A stretch of 64,000 nucleotides of DNA from UBA6144 sp964399165 (GTDB lineage Bacteria > Bdellovibrionota > Bacteriovoracia > Bacteriovoracales > Bacteriovoracaceae). The stretch covers positions 124,001 to 188,000 of the forward strand of contig CAYNPO010000003.1 of the NCBI GenBank assembly GCA_964399165.1. Direction: 5' to 3'. The first letter of the stretch is position 1, and the number at the start of each line of letters is the position of its first letter. Under the pieces are notes generated by a model that had not been told where the DNA came from, did not search any database, and saw only the letters and a list, made by a program, of their open reading frames with translations. Shown here piece after piece: positions 24,560 through 33,164 of this stretch. The translations under genes were made by a program, and so were the position numbers.

Positions 24560-25611
24560 AACCGTGGCTATGGGGGGTGTTGGGCGTGACCGCACCGGTG
24601 GTGCTGAGTTTTGCCTGGGCCACCTACCCCTGGAATCTTTTCCCCAAAACCCGCCAGGGGGAGATTGGCAGTGTCCCGGGCGCGGCCTCCGCACCCGAGC
24701 GGCCCACCACCCTCACGCTCCTGACCTGGAACATAGCCTGGGCCTATGGCCCTGGCTCCGAAGGCACTGACGACTACGTGCCTAAGGACCCCGCCCATTT
24801 CCGCCGGCACCTGGAAGGCATCGCCACCGCCATCCGCGCCTCGGGCGCCGACGTGGTGCTGTTGCAGGAAATCGACTACGGGGCCGCCCGCTCCCACGGG
24901 CAAGACCAATTGGTGGAACTCGCGCGCCTCACGGGCCTCTCCCACTGGGCCAGGGCCGAATCCTGGCGCGCCAACTACATCCCATTCCCTTTTTCACCCT
25001 GGTCGCGGCATTTTGGCCGCATGCGCTCGGGAGGGGGCGTGATCTCCCGTTGGCCACTCACCGCGAACAAGGTCGATCTCCTTCAGAAGCCGCTCAACAA
25101 GTCCTGGTGGTATAACCTCTTTTACCTGTACCGCTACTTCCAGACCGTGGAGATGCGGATCGGGGAGCGCCACGTGCGGCTGATCAACCTACACCTTGAG
25201 GCCTTTGACCAGGAAACCAAAATGTCCCAGGCGCGCCAGTTGTTGGCCAAAGCCAAGAACGAGAAGCTCGACTTCGTGGGCGGTGACTTCAACATGCTGC
25301 CTGAGGCGGCCATGAAGCGCTCGGGGTTCTCCAACCCTGAGGACCGCTACGAGGCCGACGCCACTCCCCGCATCCTGGCGGAGATGCCCCTGAAAGAAGT
25401 GGTAGAACCCGCCGTCTACGCCCGCCGCGAGGAAGCTTGGTTCACCTATCCATCGGTACGCCCTGACCGCCGGCTGGACTACATCTATTACGGTAAGCGC
25501 TGGGTCCCCATGCGCTCGGAAGTGGTCAACGGGACCGATCCCGGCGTATCCGACCACCTGCCGCTGAAGGCCGTGTTCCAGTTCTTCGAGCCAGAATTCA
25601 TTCGAGATTGA
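24556..25611 (+). CDS. Membrane-anchored EEP-family (endonuclease/exonuclease/phosphatase) hydrolase
   Basis: A 351-residue protein starting at an ATGA overlap with the amidohydrolase stop. An N-terminal hydrophobic segment (residues 3-23) is a signal anchor or signal peptide, followed by an EEP fold with the conserved stretches LLTWNIAW, VVLLQEID, LINLHLEA, FVGGDFNMLP and the C-terminal VSDHLPLKA. These supply the metal-binding and catalytic Asn, Glu, Asp and His. Exported members act on nucleic acids, sphingomyelin or phosphoinositides; I cannot say which here. Its end overlaps the convergent mltD-like gene by 14 bases. Confidence 0.85.
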   Translation: MKPWLWGVLGVTAPVVLSFAWATYPWNLFPKTRQGEIGSVPGAASAPERPTTLTLLTWNIAWAYGPGSEGTDDYVPKDPAHFRRHLEGIATAIRASGADVVLLQEIDYGAARSHGQDQLVELARLTGLSHWARAESWRANYIPFPFSPWSRHFGRMRSGGGVISRWPLTANKVDLLQKPLNKSWWYNLFYLYRYFQTVEMRIGERHVRLINLHLEAFDQETKMSQARQLLAKAKNEKLDFVGGDFNMLPEAAMKRSGFSNPEDRYEADATPRILAEMPLKEVVEPAVYARREEAWFTYPSVRPDRRLDYIYYGKRWVPMRSEVVNGTDPGVSDHLPLKAVFQFFEPEFIRD

Positions 25612-27295
25612 CCACCAGGCGCTGACCGGCCATCAACTGGTTGCCCTTGAGGTCGTTCAACCGCATGAGGGCTTCGTGGTTCAGGCCGAACTTGCGGGCC
25701 ACTTGGTAGAGGCCGTCCCCGCGACGAACGGTGTAGGAGCCGCGGCGTGAGCCCGGAATGCACAGGCGCTTACCAGCGAGCAGGCGTCGGCCCTTGGCAA
25801 TCTTGTTGGCGCGCTTAAGCTCGTCGACGCTGACGTTGAACAGCCGGGAGAGGGAAGTGAGAGTGTCTCCTTTCTTCACCCGCAGCATTAAGGGGGTAGC
25901 TGTGGAGGTGGGCTTGGCGGAGGCAACTGTACGGCGTGTGGAGGCGTGGGCGGTGCGGACTTCGTCCCGGCGCACGGGGGTCAAGCGCAGCACTTGTCCG
26001 ATCCGCACGCGGGTGCGCACGCTGATCCGGTTGGCGGAGGCCAAGGTTCGCACGTTGGTGCCGTGCTTGCGGGCGATGGAAGTGAGGGTTTCCCCTCGGC
26101 GCACGCGGTGGGTCTCCGGGCGCGCAGAAGCGTGCACGCGGACGGGGGCCGCGGGCATCGGGAAGGCCGCGGGATTCATCACCCGGGCGTTCAGGCTCTC
26201 GATTTCTTTTTCCCGGGGAAGGGCCTCGGGGGCGTCGGCCACCAGGGTGTCCATCCACTCGGTGTGGCGGTCGGCGGGTACGCGCAAGAGGTAGCTGCGC
26301 CCGGCGTAGCGCGGGGTGCGGGGGCCGCGCAGCTCAGGATTCAGCTTGCCCAGCAAGGCGGGGGAAACTTTCAGGCGCGAGGCCAGGGTGGAGAGGGAAG
26401 TTCCCCGGGGGACGCGCACTTGCTTGGTCTTCTGCCAGAACATGCCGGCGGCGGTGGGAAAGGTGAAGCCATACTTCTCGGCGTTCTGGACCACGTGCAT
26501 GGCGGCCAGGACTTTGGGCACGTAGTTAATGGTTTCCTCCGGCAGCAGGCGGCGGCGGGAGAGTTCATAGTAGTCGCGTGTGCCGTAGCGGCGGATGCGC
26601 CGGACCATGCCGTACTCGCCGGCGTTGTAGGCGGCCAGGGCCAACTCCCAGGAGTGGAAGATGCTGTGGAGGTCCTTGAAGTAGAGAGCGGCGGCCTGAG
26701 TGGCCTTGAAGATGTCCCGGCGCTCGTCCAGCTCACGGCTGGAGGCAAGACCGTAACGCCGGCCGGTGCCGCGGATGAACTGCCACGGGCCCACGGCGGA
26801 GGCGTGGGAATGGGCGCCTAGGTAATAGCCGGACTCAATCAGGCCCACGAAGAAGAGCTCACGAGGCACACCCTCCTCGTCCATGATCTTCTCGATGATG
26901 GGGCGATAGAGGGCGCCGTTGTTGAGGAAGCGCTGGAAGCGGGCGCGCTCTTTCTTGGTGAAGTAGTCGATCCAGAACTGCACGCGCTTGGTGCGCACCT
27001 TTTTGAGGAAGGGCATGGGCGCGCGATCGTCCTCCACCACTTGGGCCGCGTCGGGATCCCCGCCCACGGCCTCGGCGATCTGTGCCTCGGATTCTGGGGT
27101 CTCCACCAGGGCGTGGTTGTCCGGCGCGCTCTCCTCGACTTTCTCCAGCGCCGACCACTCCACGTCCACGGCGTCCATGGTGGGGACAGGTGCCTCTGGG
27201 GTGGAGGCCACGGGGACCGGGGTGTTCATCGGGCGGCGGGAGAGGGCGCAGGAAGAAAGGAGAATAAGCGCGGGGAGGAGCAGCGTGAACTTCAT
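25598..27295 (-). CDS. mltD: Lytic transglycosylase lipoprotein with three LysM domains, MltD type
   Basis: A 565-residue protein. It starts with a lipoprotein signal (LLSSC, Cys16), has an SLT catalytic domain (about 128-280) with the catalytic Glu154 in VGLIESGYY and the downstream AVGPWQFIRGTGRRYGL and LALAAYNAGEYG motifs, then a degenerate and three clear LysM repeats (about 394-440, 455-500 and 515-562). MltD-type enzymes cleave the glycan strands of peptidoglycan from the outer-membrane inner face. For a predatory-type lineage, cell-wall remodelling of self or prey is conceivable but not shown. A GAGGT site precedes the ATG. Confidence 0.93.
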   Translation of the reverse strand: MKFTLLLPALILLSSCALSRRPMNTPVPVASTPEAPVPTMDAVDVEWSALEKVEESAPDNHALVETPESEAQIAEAVGGDPDAAQVVEDDRAPMPFLKKVRTKRVQFWIDYFTKKERARFQRFLNNGALYRPIIEKIMDEEGVPRELFFVGLIESGYYLGAHSHASAVGPWQFIRGTGRRYGLASSRELDERRDIFKATQAAALYFKDLHSIFHSWELALAAYNAGEYGMVRRIRRYGTRDYYELSRRRLLPEETINYVPKVLAAMHVVQNAEKYGFTFPTAAGMFWQKTKQVRVPRGTSLSTLASRLKVSPALLGKLNPELRGPRTPRYAGRSYLLRVPADRHTEWMDTLVADAPEALPREKEIESLNARVMNPAAFPMPAAPVRVHASARPETHRVRRGETLTSIARKHGTNVRTLASANRISVRTRVRIGQVLRLTPVRRDEVRTAHASTRRTVASAKPTSTATPLMLRVKKGDTLTSLSRLFNVSVDELKRANKIAKGRRLLAGKRLCIPGSRRGSYTVRRGDGLYQVARKFGLNHEALMRLNDLKGNQLMAGQRLVVNLE

Positions 27296-27405
27296 CGGGA
27301 CCTCATGTCTTGCGGGTCAAAAACATCCTGTTTTTTTCCATTGTAGACGCCCCCGCGGCAGGAGCAAGTCCGATCGGGGGAGGGCAGTTTTTTTCGGCCT
27401 TTTTT

Positions 27406-27434
27406 TTGCCCTGTCATGATGGTGGTCCTATACT
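27406..27434 (+). promoter_or_regulatory. Promoter predicting a leaderless mRNA
   Basis: TTGCCC (27406-27411) and TATACT (27429-27434) are separated by exactly 17 bases. The ATG of the following gene (27441) begins six bases after the -10 element, that is at the expected transcription start. Confidence 0.65.
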
Positions 27435-27440
27435 GTTTAC

Positions 27441-27926
27441 ATGACGGGAAAAACGCACATCGGTTGGCGGGAATGGGTGGGACTCCCGGGACTCATGGTC
27501 CCGGCCATCAAGGCCAAGGTGGACACCGGCGCCCGCACCAGCAGTCTCCACGCCCTGGACCCGGAGCCCTTCCTGGAAAAAGGCGCGGCCCACGTGCGTT
27601 TTTTACTCTTGCCCGTGCAAGGAACTCTGCTGATGGGACGAGTGGTGACCGCCCCACTGGTGGACCGGCGCAAGGTCACCAACTCCGGGGGCGCGGGTCA
27701 GGAAAGATTCGTCATCCACGTTGACCTTGCCATAGGGGCAAAGACCTACCCCGTGGAGGTCACCCTGGCTGACCGACGGGACATGCGCTTTCGCATGCTC
27801 CTGGGGCGCCAGGCCCTGGCTGGCTTTCTGGTGGATCCCGCGGAAAGTTACCTGTTAGGGAAGACCGACGAGCAGAAGGCCTATTTGCGCCAGGTGCGCT
27901 CGCAACTCACCCCGGGGAAGCGCTGA
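27441..27926 (+). CDS. RimB-like retropepsin-fold zinc/aspartyl protease
   Basis: A 161-residue protein of the ATP-dependent zinc-protease family (PF05618; RimB in some bacteria). It shows the retropepsin-like active site KAKVDTGARTSSLHA (Asp28) and a later MRFRMLLGRQAL strand. In many genomes it sits beside the RimK ATP-grasp ligase, processing poly-glutamate tails on ribosomal protein S6 or acting on glutathione-like peptides; no RimK is adjacent here. No Shine-Dalgarno is possible if the promoter placed at 27406-27434 is right. The 3' end overlaps the convergent phhB-like gene by 20 bases. Confidence 0.82.
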   Translation: MTGKTHIGWREWVGLPGLMVPAIKAKVDTGARTSSLHALDPEPFLEKGAAHVRFLLLPVQGTLLMGRVVTAPLVDRRKVTNSGGAGQERFVIHVDLAIGAKTYPVEVTLADRRDMRFRMLLGRQALAGFLVDPAESYLLGKTDEQKAYLRQVRSQLTPGKR

Positions 27927-28248
27927 GCCCGTCGATCTTGGCCGCGAGTATGAAGTCCGCTTCCACCAGGTTGTCCAAAGTGTGGGTTTGCACTTCCACG
28001 TGGACGTAGCCCCAACCCAGTGCGAGGTCAGGATGGTGCTTTTGGGATTCCGCCACCGCCCCCACCTGATTCGTGAAGGCCAAGGCCTGCTTGAAGTTCT
28101 TAAAGTGGAATTCTCGCCGTAGGCGCGTGCGGTTCTTCACCAAGCGCCAATCGGCGTGGAGCTGGCCCATGAGTTTGTCCTTGGCCGCCTCATCCATGGG
28201 CGGGGTGTCGCCCTGACAGGGCACGCACTGTTTGTCCTTGAGCTCCAT
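27907..28248 (-). CDS. phhB: Pterin-4a-carbinolamine dehydratase
   Basis: Encodes 113 residues from the ATG at 28248 (site GGAGGAG); longer in-frame readings upstream are not supported. The PCD/DCoH signature is clear: HHPDLALGWGYVHVEVQTHT with the catalytic His pair and third His, then LVEADFILAAKID. The family regenerates tetrahydropterin after phenylalanine hydroxylase, or has a moonlighting regulatory role. The N-terminal CVPCQG adds a Cys pair often seen in bacterial members. No phenylalanine hydroxylase is in the window. Confidence 0.93.
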   Translation of the reverse strand: MELKDKQCVPCQGDTPPMDEAAKDKLMGQLHADWRLVKNRTRLRREFHFKNFKQALAFTNQVGAVAESQKHHPDLALGWGYVHVEVQTHTLDNLVEADFILAAKIDGLSASPG

Positions 28249-28324
28249 GACTCCTCCGGGATTGCCAAGCCGTGGCGGCGAAGGCGATGCTGAAAGCATA
28301 GCCAACGGAAAGGGAGCTGCCATT

Positions 28325-30058
28325 ATGTCACGCATTCGGAGTGTCTTCGTCGGGATTGTCCTTCTGGCCGGATGCGCCTCATCTACCCACCGGCCACGGT
28401 TGCGCATGGTGGATCTGCTACCCGGTCACGCGCGCTCCCAGCATGAGGCCCGCTCCAGGGGCGTCATGATCGCTTCCCAAGGAGATGGCTCCTCACGCGC
28501 GGGCCTGGAAATGTTCCGTGCCGGGGGCAACCTGGTGGACGCGGCGGTGGCGGTGTCCTTTGCCATTTCCGTGGAGCGTCCCCAGTCCACCGGCATTGGC
28601 GGCGGGGGCTTCCTCATCTTCCACGAGCGCAAAACCGGCAAGAACCACGTCTGGGATTTCCGGGAAGTGGCGCCGCTGCGCGGACACCGTCGCATGTTCC
28701 TCAAGCGGGATGGGTCGGCGGACCCGCTCAAGTCCATCGATGGGCCTTTGGCCGTGGCGGTGCCTGGGCTCGTGCGAGGCCTTTACGAAATTCACAAACG
28801 TCATGGAAAGTTGCCCTGGGCAAAAACCCTCGAGCCCGCCATCCGTTTGGCCGAAGATGGCCTACCGGTTTATCCCCATTTGGTGGAGGCCATCAAAGAC
28901 CGCTCCGAAGTGCTCAAGCGTGATCCCGAGGCTGCCAATACGTTCTTTCTCGCCGATGGCTCCGTGCCTCCTGTCGGACACATGCTCAAGCAGCCGCTAT
29001 TGGGAAAAACCCTGCGCGCCATCGCCGCCGAGGGGGACAAGGGCTTTTACGAGGGTTGGGTCGGCAGGAGCATCGTTAGTTCGGTTCTTTCCCGCGGAGG
29101 TATCCTCAGCGCGGCCGATTTGAAGGGGTATCGCCCCCGCCAGCGCCGGCCAGTGGAGGGAATGTACCGCGGTTACAAAGTGGTTTCCATGCCACCGCCA
29201 AGCTCCGGCGGTACCCATGTGGTGGAGATCCTGAACCTCTTAGAGCCCCAGAAATTGGCCCAGTGGGGGCCCCAGCACCCGGAATCCATCCACCGCATCG
29301 CCACCGCCATGCAAATCGCCTTCGCCGACCGGGCGAAGTACATGGGGGATCCGGACTTCGTCTCCGTGCCGGTGAAGAAGCTCACTTCCAAGGCCTACGC
29401 CCGGAACATGCAGGGCTACTTGAAAGACAAGGCCGTGCCTTCATCGGCCTTCCCCTTGGCCCGCATTCCCGACGGACCCACCGAAACCACCCACTTCACC
29501 ATCGCCGACGGCCAGGAGAACGTCATCGTCTCTACCCAGACCATCAACGGGTGGTTCGGCTCTGGCATGATGGCCAAAGGAACCGGCATCGTGCTCAATA
29601 ACGAGATGGACGACTTCGCCCAGAAGGCCGGCGCCTCGAACCTCTTCGGCGCTACCGCGGTGAGCGACGCCAACCTGGTGGCACCCAGGAAGCGCCCCCT
29701 CTCCAGCATGAGCCCCACCATCGTGTTCAAGGACAACCGACCAGTTCTGGCCCTGGGGACGCCTTCTGGTACTCGGATCATCTCCTGCGTGACCCAAACC
29801 GCGCTGAATGTACTCGAGTTCAACCTCCCCCTCTACGACGCTGTGGCCGCCACTCGCATCCACCACCAGTGGAGCCCGGAAGAGCTGCGGGTGGAGCAGC
29901 CGTATCTGAGCGACGAAGCTTGGCGCAAGCTCGAGGAGAAGGGCCACAAGGTGGTGCGACAAGGTCTGGGCTGCCAGATCCAGGCCCTCCAGCGCGTGGG
30001 CGACGATTGGGTGGGCGTCTCCGACCCCCGCGGCGAAGGCCGCGCCATCGGGGAGTAA
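28325..30058 (+). CDS. ggt: Gamma-glutamyltransferase lipoprotein
   Basis: A 577-residue precursor with a lipobox LLAGC (Cys17), so probably anchored in the outer membrane facing the periplasm. The large-subunit part has NLVDAAVAVSFAISVERPQSTG and GIGGGGFLI; autocleavage would occur before Thr388 in ETTHF, followed by STQTINGWFGSGM, giving the small subunit with the nucleophilic Thr. GGT cleaves gamma-glutamyl bonds of glutathione and similar peptides. The ATG at 28325 is chosen because it starts the lipoprotein signal. The symporter gene begins three bases after the stop, suggesting import of a released product. Confidence 0.93.
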   Translation: MSRIRSVFVGIVLLAGCASSTHRPRLRMVDLLPGHARSQHEARSRGVMIASQGDGSSRAGLEMFRAGGNLVDAAVAVSFAISVERPQSTGIGGGGFLIFHERKTGKNHVWDFREVAPLRGHRRMFLKRDGSADPLKSIDGPLAVAVPGLVRGLYEIHKRHGKLPWAKTLEPAIRLAEDGLPVYPHLVEAIKDRSEVLKRDPEAANTFFLADGSVPPVGHMLKQPLLGKTLRAIAAEGDKGFYEGWVGRSIVSSVLSRGGILSAADLKGYRPRQRRPVEGMYRGYKVVSMPPPSSGGTHVVEILNLLEPQKLAQWGPQHPESIHRIATAMQIAFADRAKYMGDPDFVSVPVKKLTSKAYARNMQGYLKDKAVPSSAFPLARIPDGPTETTHFTIADGQENVIVSTQTINGWFGSGMMAKGTGIVLNNEMDDFAQKAGASNLFGATAVSDANLVAPRKRPLSSMSPTIVFKDNRPVLALGTPSGTRIISCVTQTALNVLEFNLPLYDAVAATRIHHQWSPEELRVEQPYLSDEAWRKLEEKGHKVVRQGLGCQIQALQRVGDDWVGVSDPRGEGRAIGE

Positions 30059-30061
30059 AAA

Positions 30062-31441
30062 ATGAATTGGGAGCTCATTGGGATTTCAGGCTACGTCCTC
30101 ATGATGCTGATCATCGGGTGGTACGTCTCACGGCGGATCAAAACCGACGACGACTACTTCCTGGCCGGTCGCAGCTTAGGTCCCTGGCTCGCCACGTTCT
30201 CAATTTTCGCCACGTGGTTCGGCGCCGAAACCTGTATCGGCACTTCCGGACAAGTTTACCAGTGGGGACTTGCGGGCATCCGGGCCGATCCGCTGGCCTA
30301 CACCATTTGTATCCTGGTCTTCGGACTGGTCTTCTCCCAAGTGCTGTGGCGCCGGGGCGTGACCACGCTGCCCGAGCTCTACCGCCACCGCTACTCGCCC
30401 AACGTGGAACGTCTGGCCGCGATCATCATGATCCCATCGAGCCTAGTGTGGGCAGGCGCCCAGGTGCGCGCCTTCGGTCAAATCATCCACGCGACGACCG
30501 ATTATGGCGCCATCATCGGCGTCACTGTGGCGGCCGCTGTGGTGATCGTCTACACCATGTCAGGTGGGCTTTTGGCCGACGCCTACACCGATCTCATCCA
30601 GGGCATTGCCTTGGTAGGGGGCCTGGGCTTCATGGCCTGGACCCTGGTTTCCAACGCCGGTGGCCCCACGGATTTCTGGAGCGCCGTCCCCGCCGACAAG
30701 CTCCAGCTGTTCGCGGCCGGGGAAGAGATGTCCACCTGGGCCAGAGCCGAGACGTGGCTCGTTCCCATCCTGGGATCGGTCATGGCACAAGAGCTAGTGA
30801 GCCGCGTGGTCGCCTCCCGTTCGCCCGAGATCGCTCGCAGCTCCAGCTTGAAGGCAGCGGCGATCTACTTATTCGTCGGCCTCATGCCCGTCACTGTGGG
30901 TCTGTTGGGCGCCTTCGAGATTCCAGGTCTGGAAGACCCCGAAACGCTCATGCCGCTCATGGCGAAAAAGCACCTGGGTACCATCGGTTATGTGGTGTTT
31001 GTGGGTGCCTTGGTCTCCGCCATCCTCTCAACGGTAGACACCACCCTTTTAGCGGTGTCGGCCCTCGCCACCCACAACTTGGTTTACCCTTCGTTCCCCA
31101 AACTAGACGAGAAACACAAAGTGCGACTGGCCCGCGGTTTCACCCTCGTCTCAGGCGTCATCGCCTACCTGATCGCCTTCTCCTCCGAGTCGGTGAGCGG
31201 GCTGGTGGAGACGGCCTCCAGCCTGGGCGGACCCACAATCCTGGTGCTCACCTGCTTCGCGCTCTTCAGCAAGCTCGGCAACGCCACCAGCGCCATGGCC
31301 GCGATCCTCGCGAGCCTGGGCACGTGGTTCCTTGGGCATTTCATTTGGGAGTGGGATGCGCCGGTTTTGGCGACGGTGGTGGTGGGGCTGCTGGCTTACT
31401 TGGCAACCGTGCCGTTCAGCCGAGAAGGCGCCCTCCCATAA
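30062..31441 (+). CDS. Sodium:solute symporter (SSS family)
   Basis: A 459-residue protein with about 13 transmembrane helices and the SSS start (WYVSRRIKTDDDYFLAGRSL, FSIFATWFGAETCIGTSG). It has the family core TMSGGLLADAYTDLIQG and a later SAILSTVDTTLL with the Ser/Thr of the sodium site. Members import proline, pantothenate, sugars or other solutes with sodium. The specific substrate is unknown; coupling to ggt (three-base gap) suggests amino acids or a small peptide product such as glutamate or cysteinylglycine, which is inference. Confidence 0.88.
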   Translation: MNWELIGISGYVLMMLIIGWYVSRRIKTDDDYFLAGRSLGPWLATFSIFATWFGAETCIGTSGQVYQWGLAGIRADPLAYTICILVFGLVFSQVLWRRGVTTLPELYRHRYSPNVERLAAIIMIPSSLVWAGAQVRAFGQIIHATTDYGAIIGVTVAAAVVIVYTMSGGLLADAYTDLIQGIALVGGLGFMAWTLVSNAGGPTDFWSAVPADKLQLFAAGEEMSTWARAETWLVPILGSVMAQELVSRVVASRSPEIARSSSLKAAAIYLFVGLMPVTVGLLGAFEIPGLEDPETLMPLMAKKHLGTIGYVVFVGALVSAILSTVDTTLLAVSALATHNLVYPSFPKLDEKHKVRLARGFTLVSGVIAYLIAFSSESVSGLVETASSLGGPTILVLTCFALFSKLGNATSAMAAILASLGTWFLGHFIWEWDAPVLATVVVGLLAYLATVPFSREGALP

Positions 31442-31603
31442 AGGAAGGGCGCAAAATGCCGGGTTCTGGTTAGTAGAACTCGTTCACCCCGGCGATATCG
31501 ATCACCCGGCGCAAGGCAGGGGCGAAGCGCTCACCGATCAGCCTCCCGCTTTCAACCTTCGCTTGCTAGAAGGACGTGTCGACGCGTTGGCAATACCAGC
31601 GGC

Positions 31604-32731
31604 TCATGGGGCGAAGATGACGAGTCGGGCAATGCGATTAATAAAGGCTGCGTCCTCGCTATTCAGGCATGCTCCATAAAAAGTAGAGTTGTGAGTTTCT
31701 ACCAGCTGGGCGGCGCGGGCACGCCCTGCCTCGAGTGCCCTCTGGTCCGCAGGGGGCATGTTGTAGGCGGCTCTATGATCGCACATCAGTCGCGTGGGAA
31801 GGATGTTTCGGTCGGGAACGCTGTAGCTTCGTCTCTGATAAATCACGGGATAGATATTGTCCCTTGCAGGAAACCTTTGAAAACTATAGTAAATAGTCTG
31901 GCCGTCATAGTTGTATTCGGTGGACATGCACCTCTGGCTCCAGAGCGTAGCTCTTATTTCCGTCGCTACTCGCCCTTGCAGGACCAAGTTGGGTTGAATG
32001 TGAGCTTGCACTTCTTGGCGGAAGGCCTGGCAACGGGACTGAAAGGCCGGGGACTCTATGTCCGTGACTTGGGCGTAGCCACGCAAGGATGCATACTGGG
32101 CGGGGAGGGTCAGTGCCACTCTTCGGCGCAACTCTTCAAGTGTGGCGGCGGAGAAGCGTGGGTCAAAGAGGTATGCAACCAAGTTGCGGGTGCGGGCCGA
32201 GTCCGGGGCACCGGTGAGCGCGTAGATGATTTCGTGGAAGACGAGTCCTGCACGGTGGGTGACAGGCATGAGTGCCCAGTAATCCCGGTCGATAGTGACG
32301 GTGTTGAGTGAGTCGTCGCGGAAGGCAATTTGACGACGCTCCAGGCGGCCGGCGATGGGGGTGCGACCAATGTCTCGTGTAGGTATAAGTGCCACATTCA
32401 CAAAACGCCAGTGGTAATCGCGCAGGAAGTCAGCCAGAGGGCGGGCCAAATCGGGAGAAAGCTGGAAGATTTCGTTGAACTTCGCCGTTACCAAAGCGGC
32501 TGTAGGGATGTCCTCGCCCAAGGCCCGCTGGACGTCAGAAAGCATCCTCATTTCGTCTGGAATTTCGGTGTTCACGTAGGCGCTTGCTTCTACTCCTCCT
32601 TCAACGAAGTCATAAAGGTAGATGCGGTTGCCCGCGGGCACACCGATTCCACCGCCGCCGGTGTCATGGCCGTCGGAGGCATACAAGCTGAAGGAACTCA
32701 GCAGAACAAGCAAACCTAAAAAGTGTTTCAT
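31604..32731 (-). CDS. Secreted HDTGGGG/HEIIY paralogue A
   Basis: Encodes 375 residues from the ATG at 32731 (AGGAGA site), last gene of the TIGR02147 operon. A signal peptide (MKHFLGLLVLLSSFSLYAS) is followed by GHDTGGGGIGVP, then RIYLYDFVEGGVE, LERRQIAFRDD, TIDRDYWALMPVTH and FHEIIYALTG. These blocks are shared with the two paralogues upstream. HEIIY resembles the first half of a metallopeptidase HExxH with Tyr replacing the second His. The C-terminal third differs from the paralogues. It is the most divergent copy (IAFRDD instead of IAVRDD). Function is unknown. Confidence 0.72.
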   Translation of the reverse strand: MKHFLGLLVLLSSFSLYASDGHDTGGGGIGVPAGNRIYLYDFVEGGVEASAYVNTEIPDEMRMLSDVQRALGEDIPTAALVTAKFNEIFQLSPDLARPLADFLRDYHWRFVNVALIPTRDIGRTPIAGRLERRQIAFRDDSLNTVTIDRDYWALMPVTHRAGLVFHEIIYALTGAPDSARTRNLVAYLFDPRFSAATLEELRRRVALTLPAQYASLRGYAQVTDIESPAFQSRCQAFRQEVQAHIQPNLVLQGRVATEIRATLWSQRCMSTEYNYDGQTIYYSFQRFPARDNIYPVIYQRRSYSVPDRNILPTRLMCDHRAAYNMPPADQRALEAGRARAAQLVETHNSTFYGACLNSEDAAFINRIARLVIFAP

Positions 32732-32741
32732 GGCAATTCTC

Positions 32742-33140
32742 CTATTGGCAGGCGAGGGATGTATTGATGATGTAGTCGCGCTTGGCTTGGCAATCGGCCA
32801 AGGCCTGCTGACGGACTCTTGCTTGCAAATCAGCGTCCACGCCGCCAATTTCCGTGGGAAAGCGCAGGCCCCCCACTCGTCCTTCGCCGTAGCCGGTGAG
32901 GGTTTGGTTGAAGCGTTGGTTCAGTGGCTGAGGTTGACCACGGCGATCAAAGCAAGTGGACTTGCTCACCCAAGTGGCGCCAGCGTAGGCTTCCTGCCTC
33001 AGCAATCCACTGCCGGGAGAGTAGTGAGGCCGGTAGGGACGGCAGGCCCCCACGCGCTCAAGGCACGTTTCTGTCTCGTGGCAGGGGTGGGCCCAGGTCA
33101 GGGAGGGGAGAAGAATGAGTACGGAGAAAAGAATTTTCAT
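32742..33140 (-). CDS. Secreted six-cysteine protein within the TIGR02147 operon
   Basis: A 132-residue protein with signal peptide (MKILFSVLILLPSLTWA) and six cysteines in the mature part, first in HPCHETETC and last in LACQ at the C-terminus, suggesting three disulphides. It is unrelated to the flanking paralogues. AAGAGG lies upstream of the ATG. The gap to paralogue B is 24 bases and to paralogue A only 10 bases, so all are one transcript. Confidence 0.65.
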   Translation of the reverse strand: MKILFSVLILLPSLTWAHPCHETETCLERVGACRPYRPHYSPGSGLLRQEAYAGATWVSKSTCFDRRGQPQPLNQRFNQTLTGYGEGRVGGLRFPTEIGGVDADLQARVRQQALADCQAKRDYIINTSLACQ

Positions 33141-33164
33141 AAAAGCCTCTTTGAATGAACAGGG

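Noticed and set aside
31428..31452. GCGCCCT/AGGGCGC hairpin across the symporter stop codon as terminator
   Set aside because: Only a seven-base stem and no U-run after it (AAAATGCC follows), so no support for intrinsic termination.
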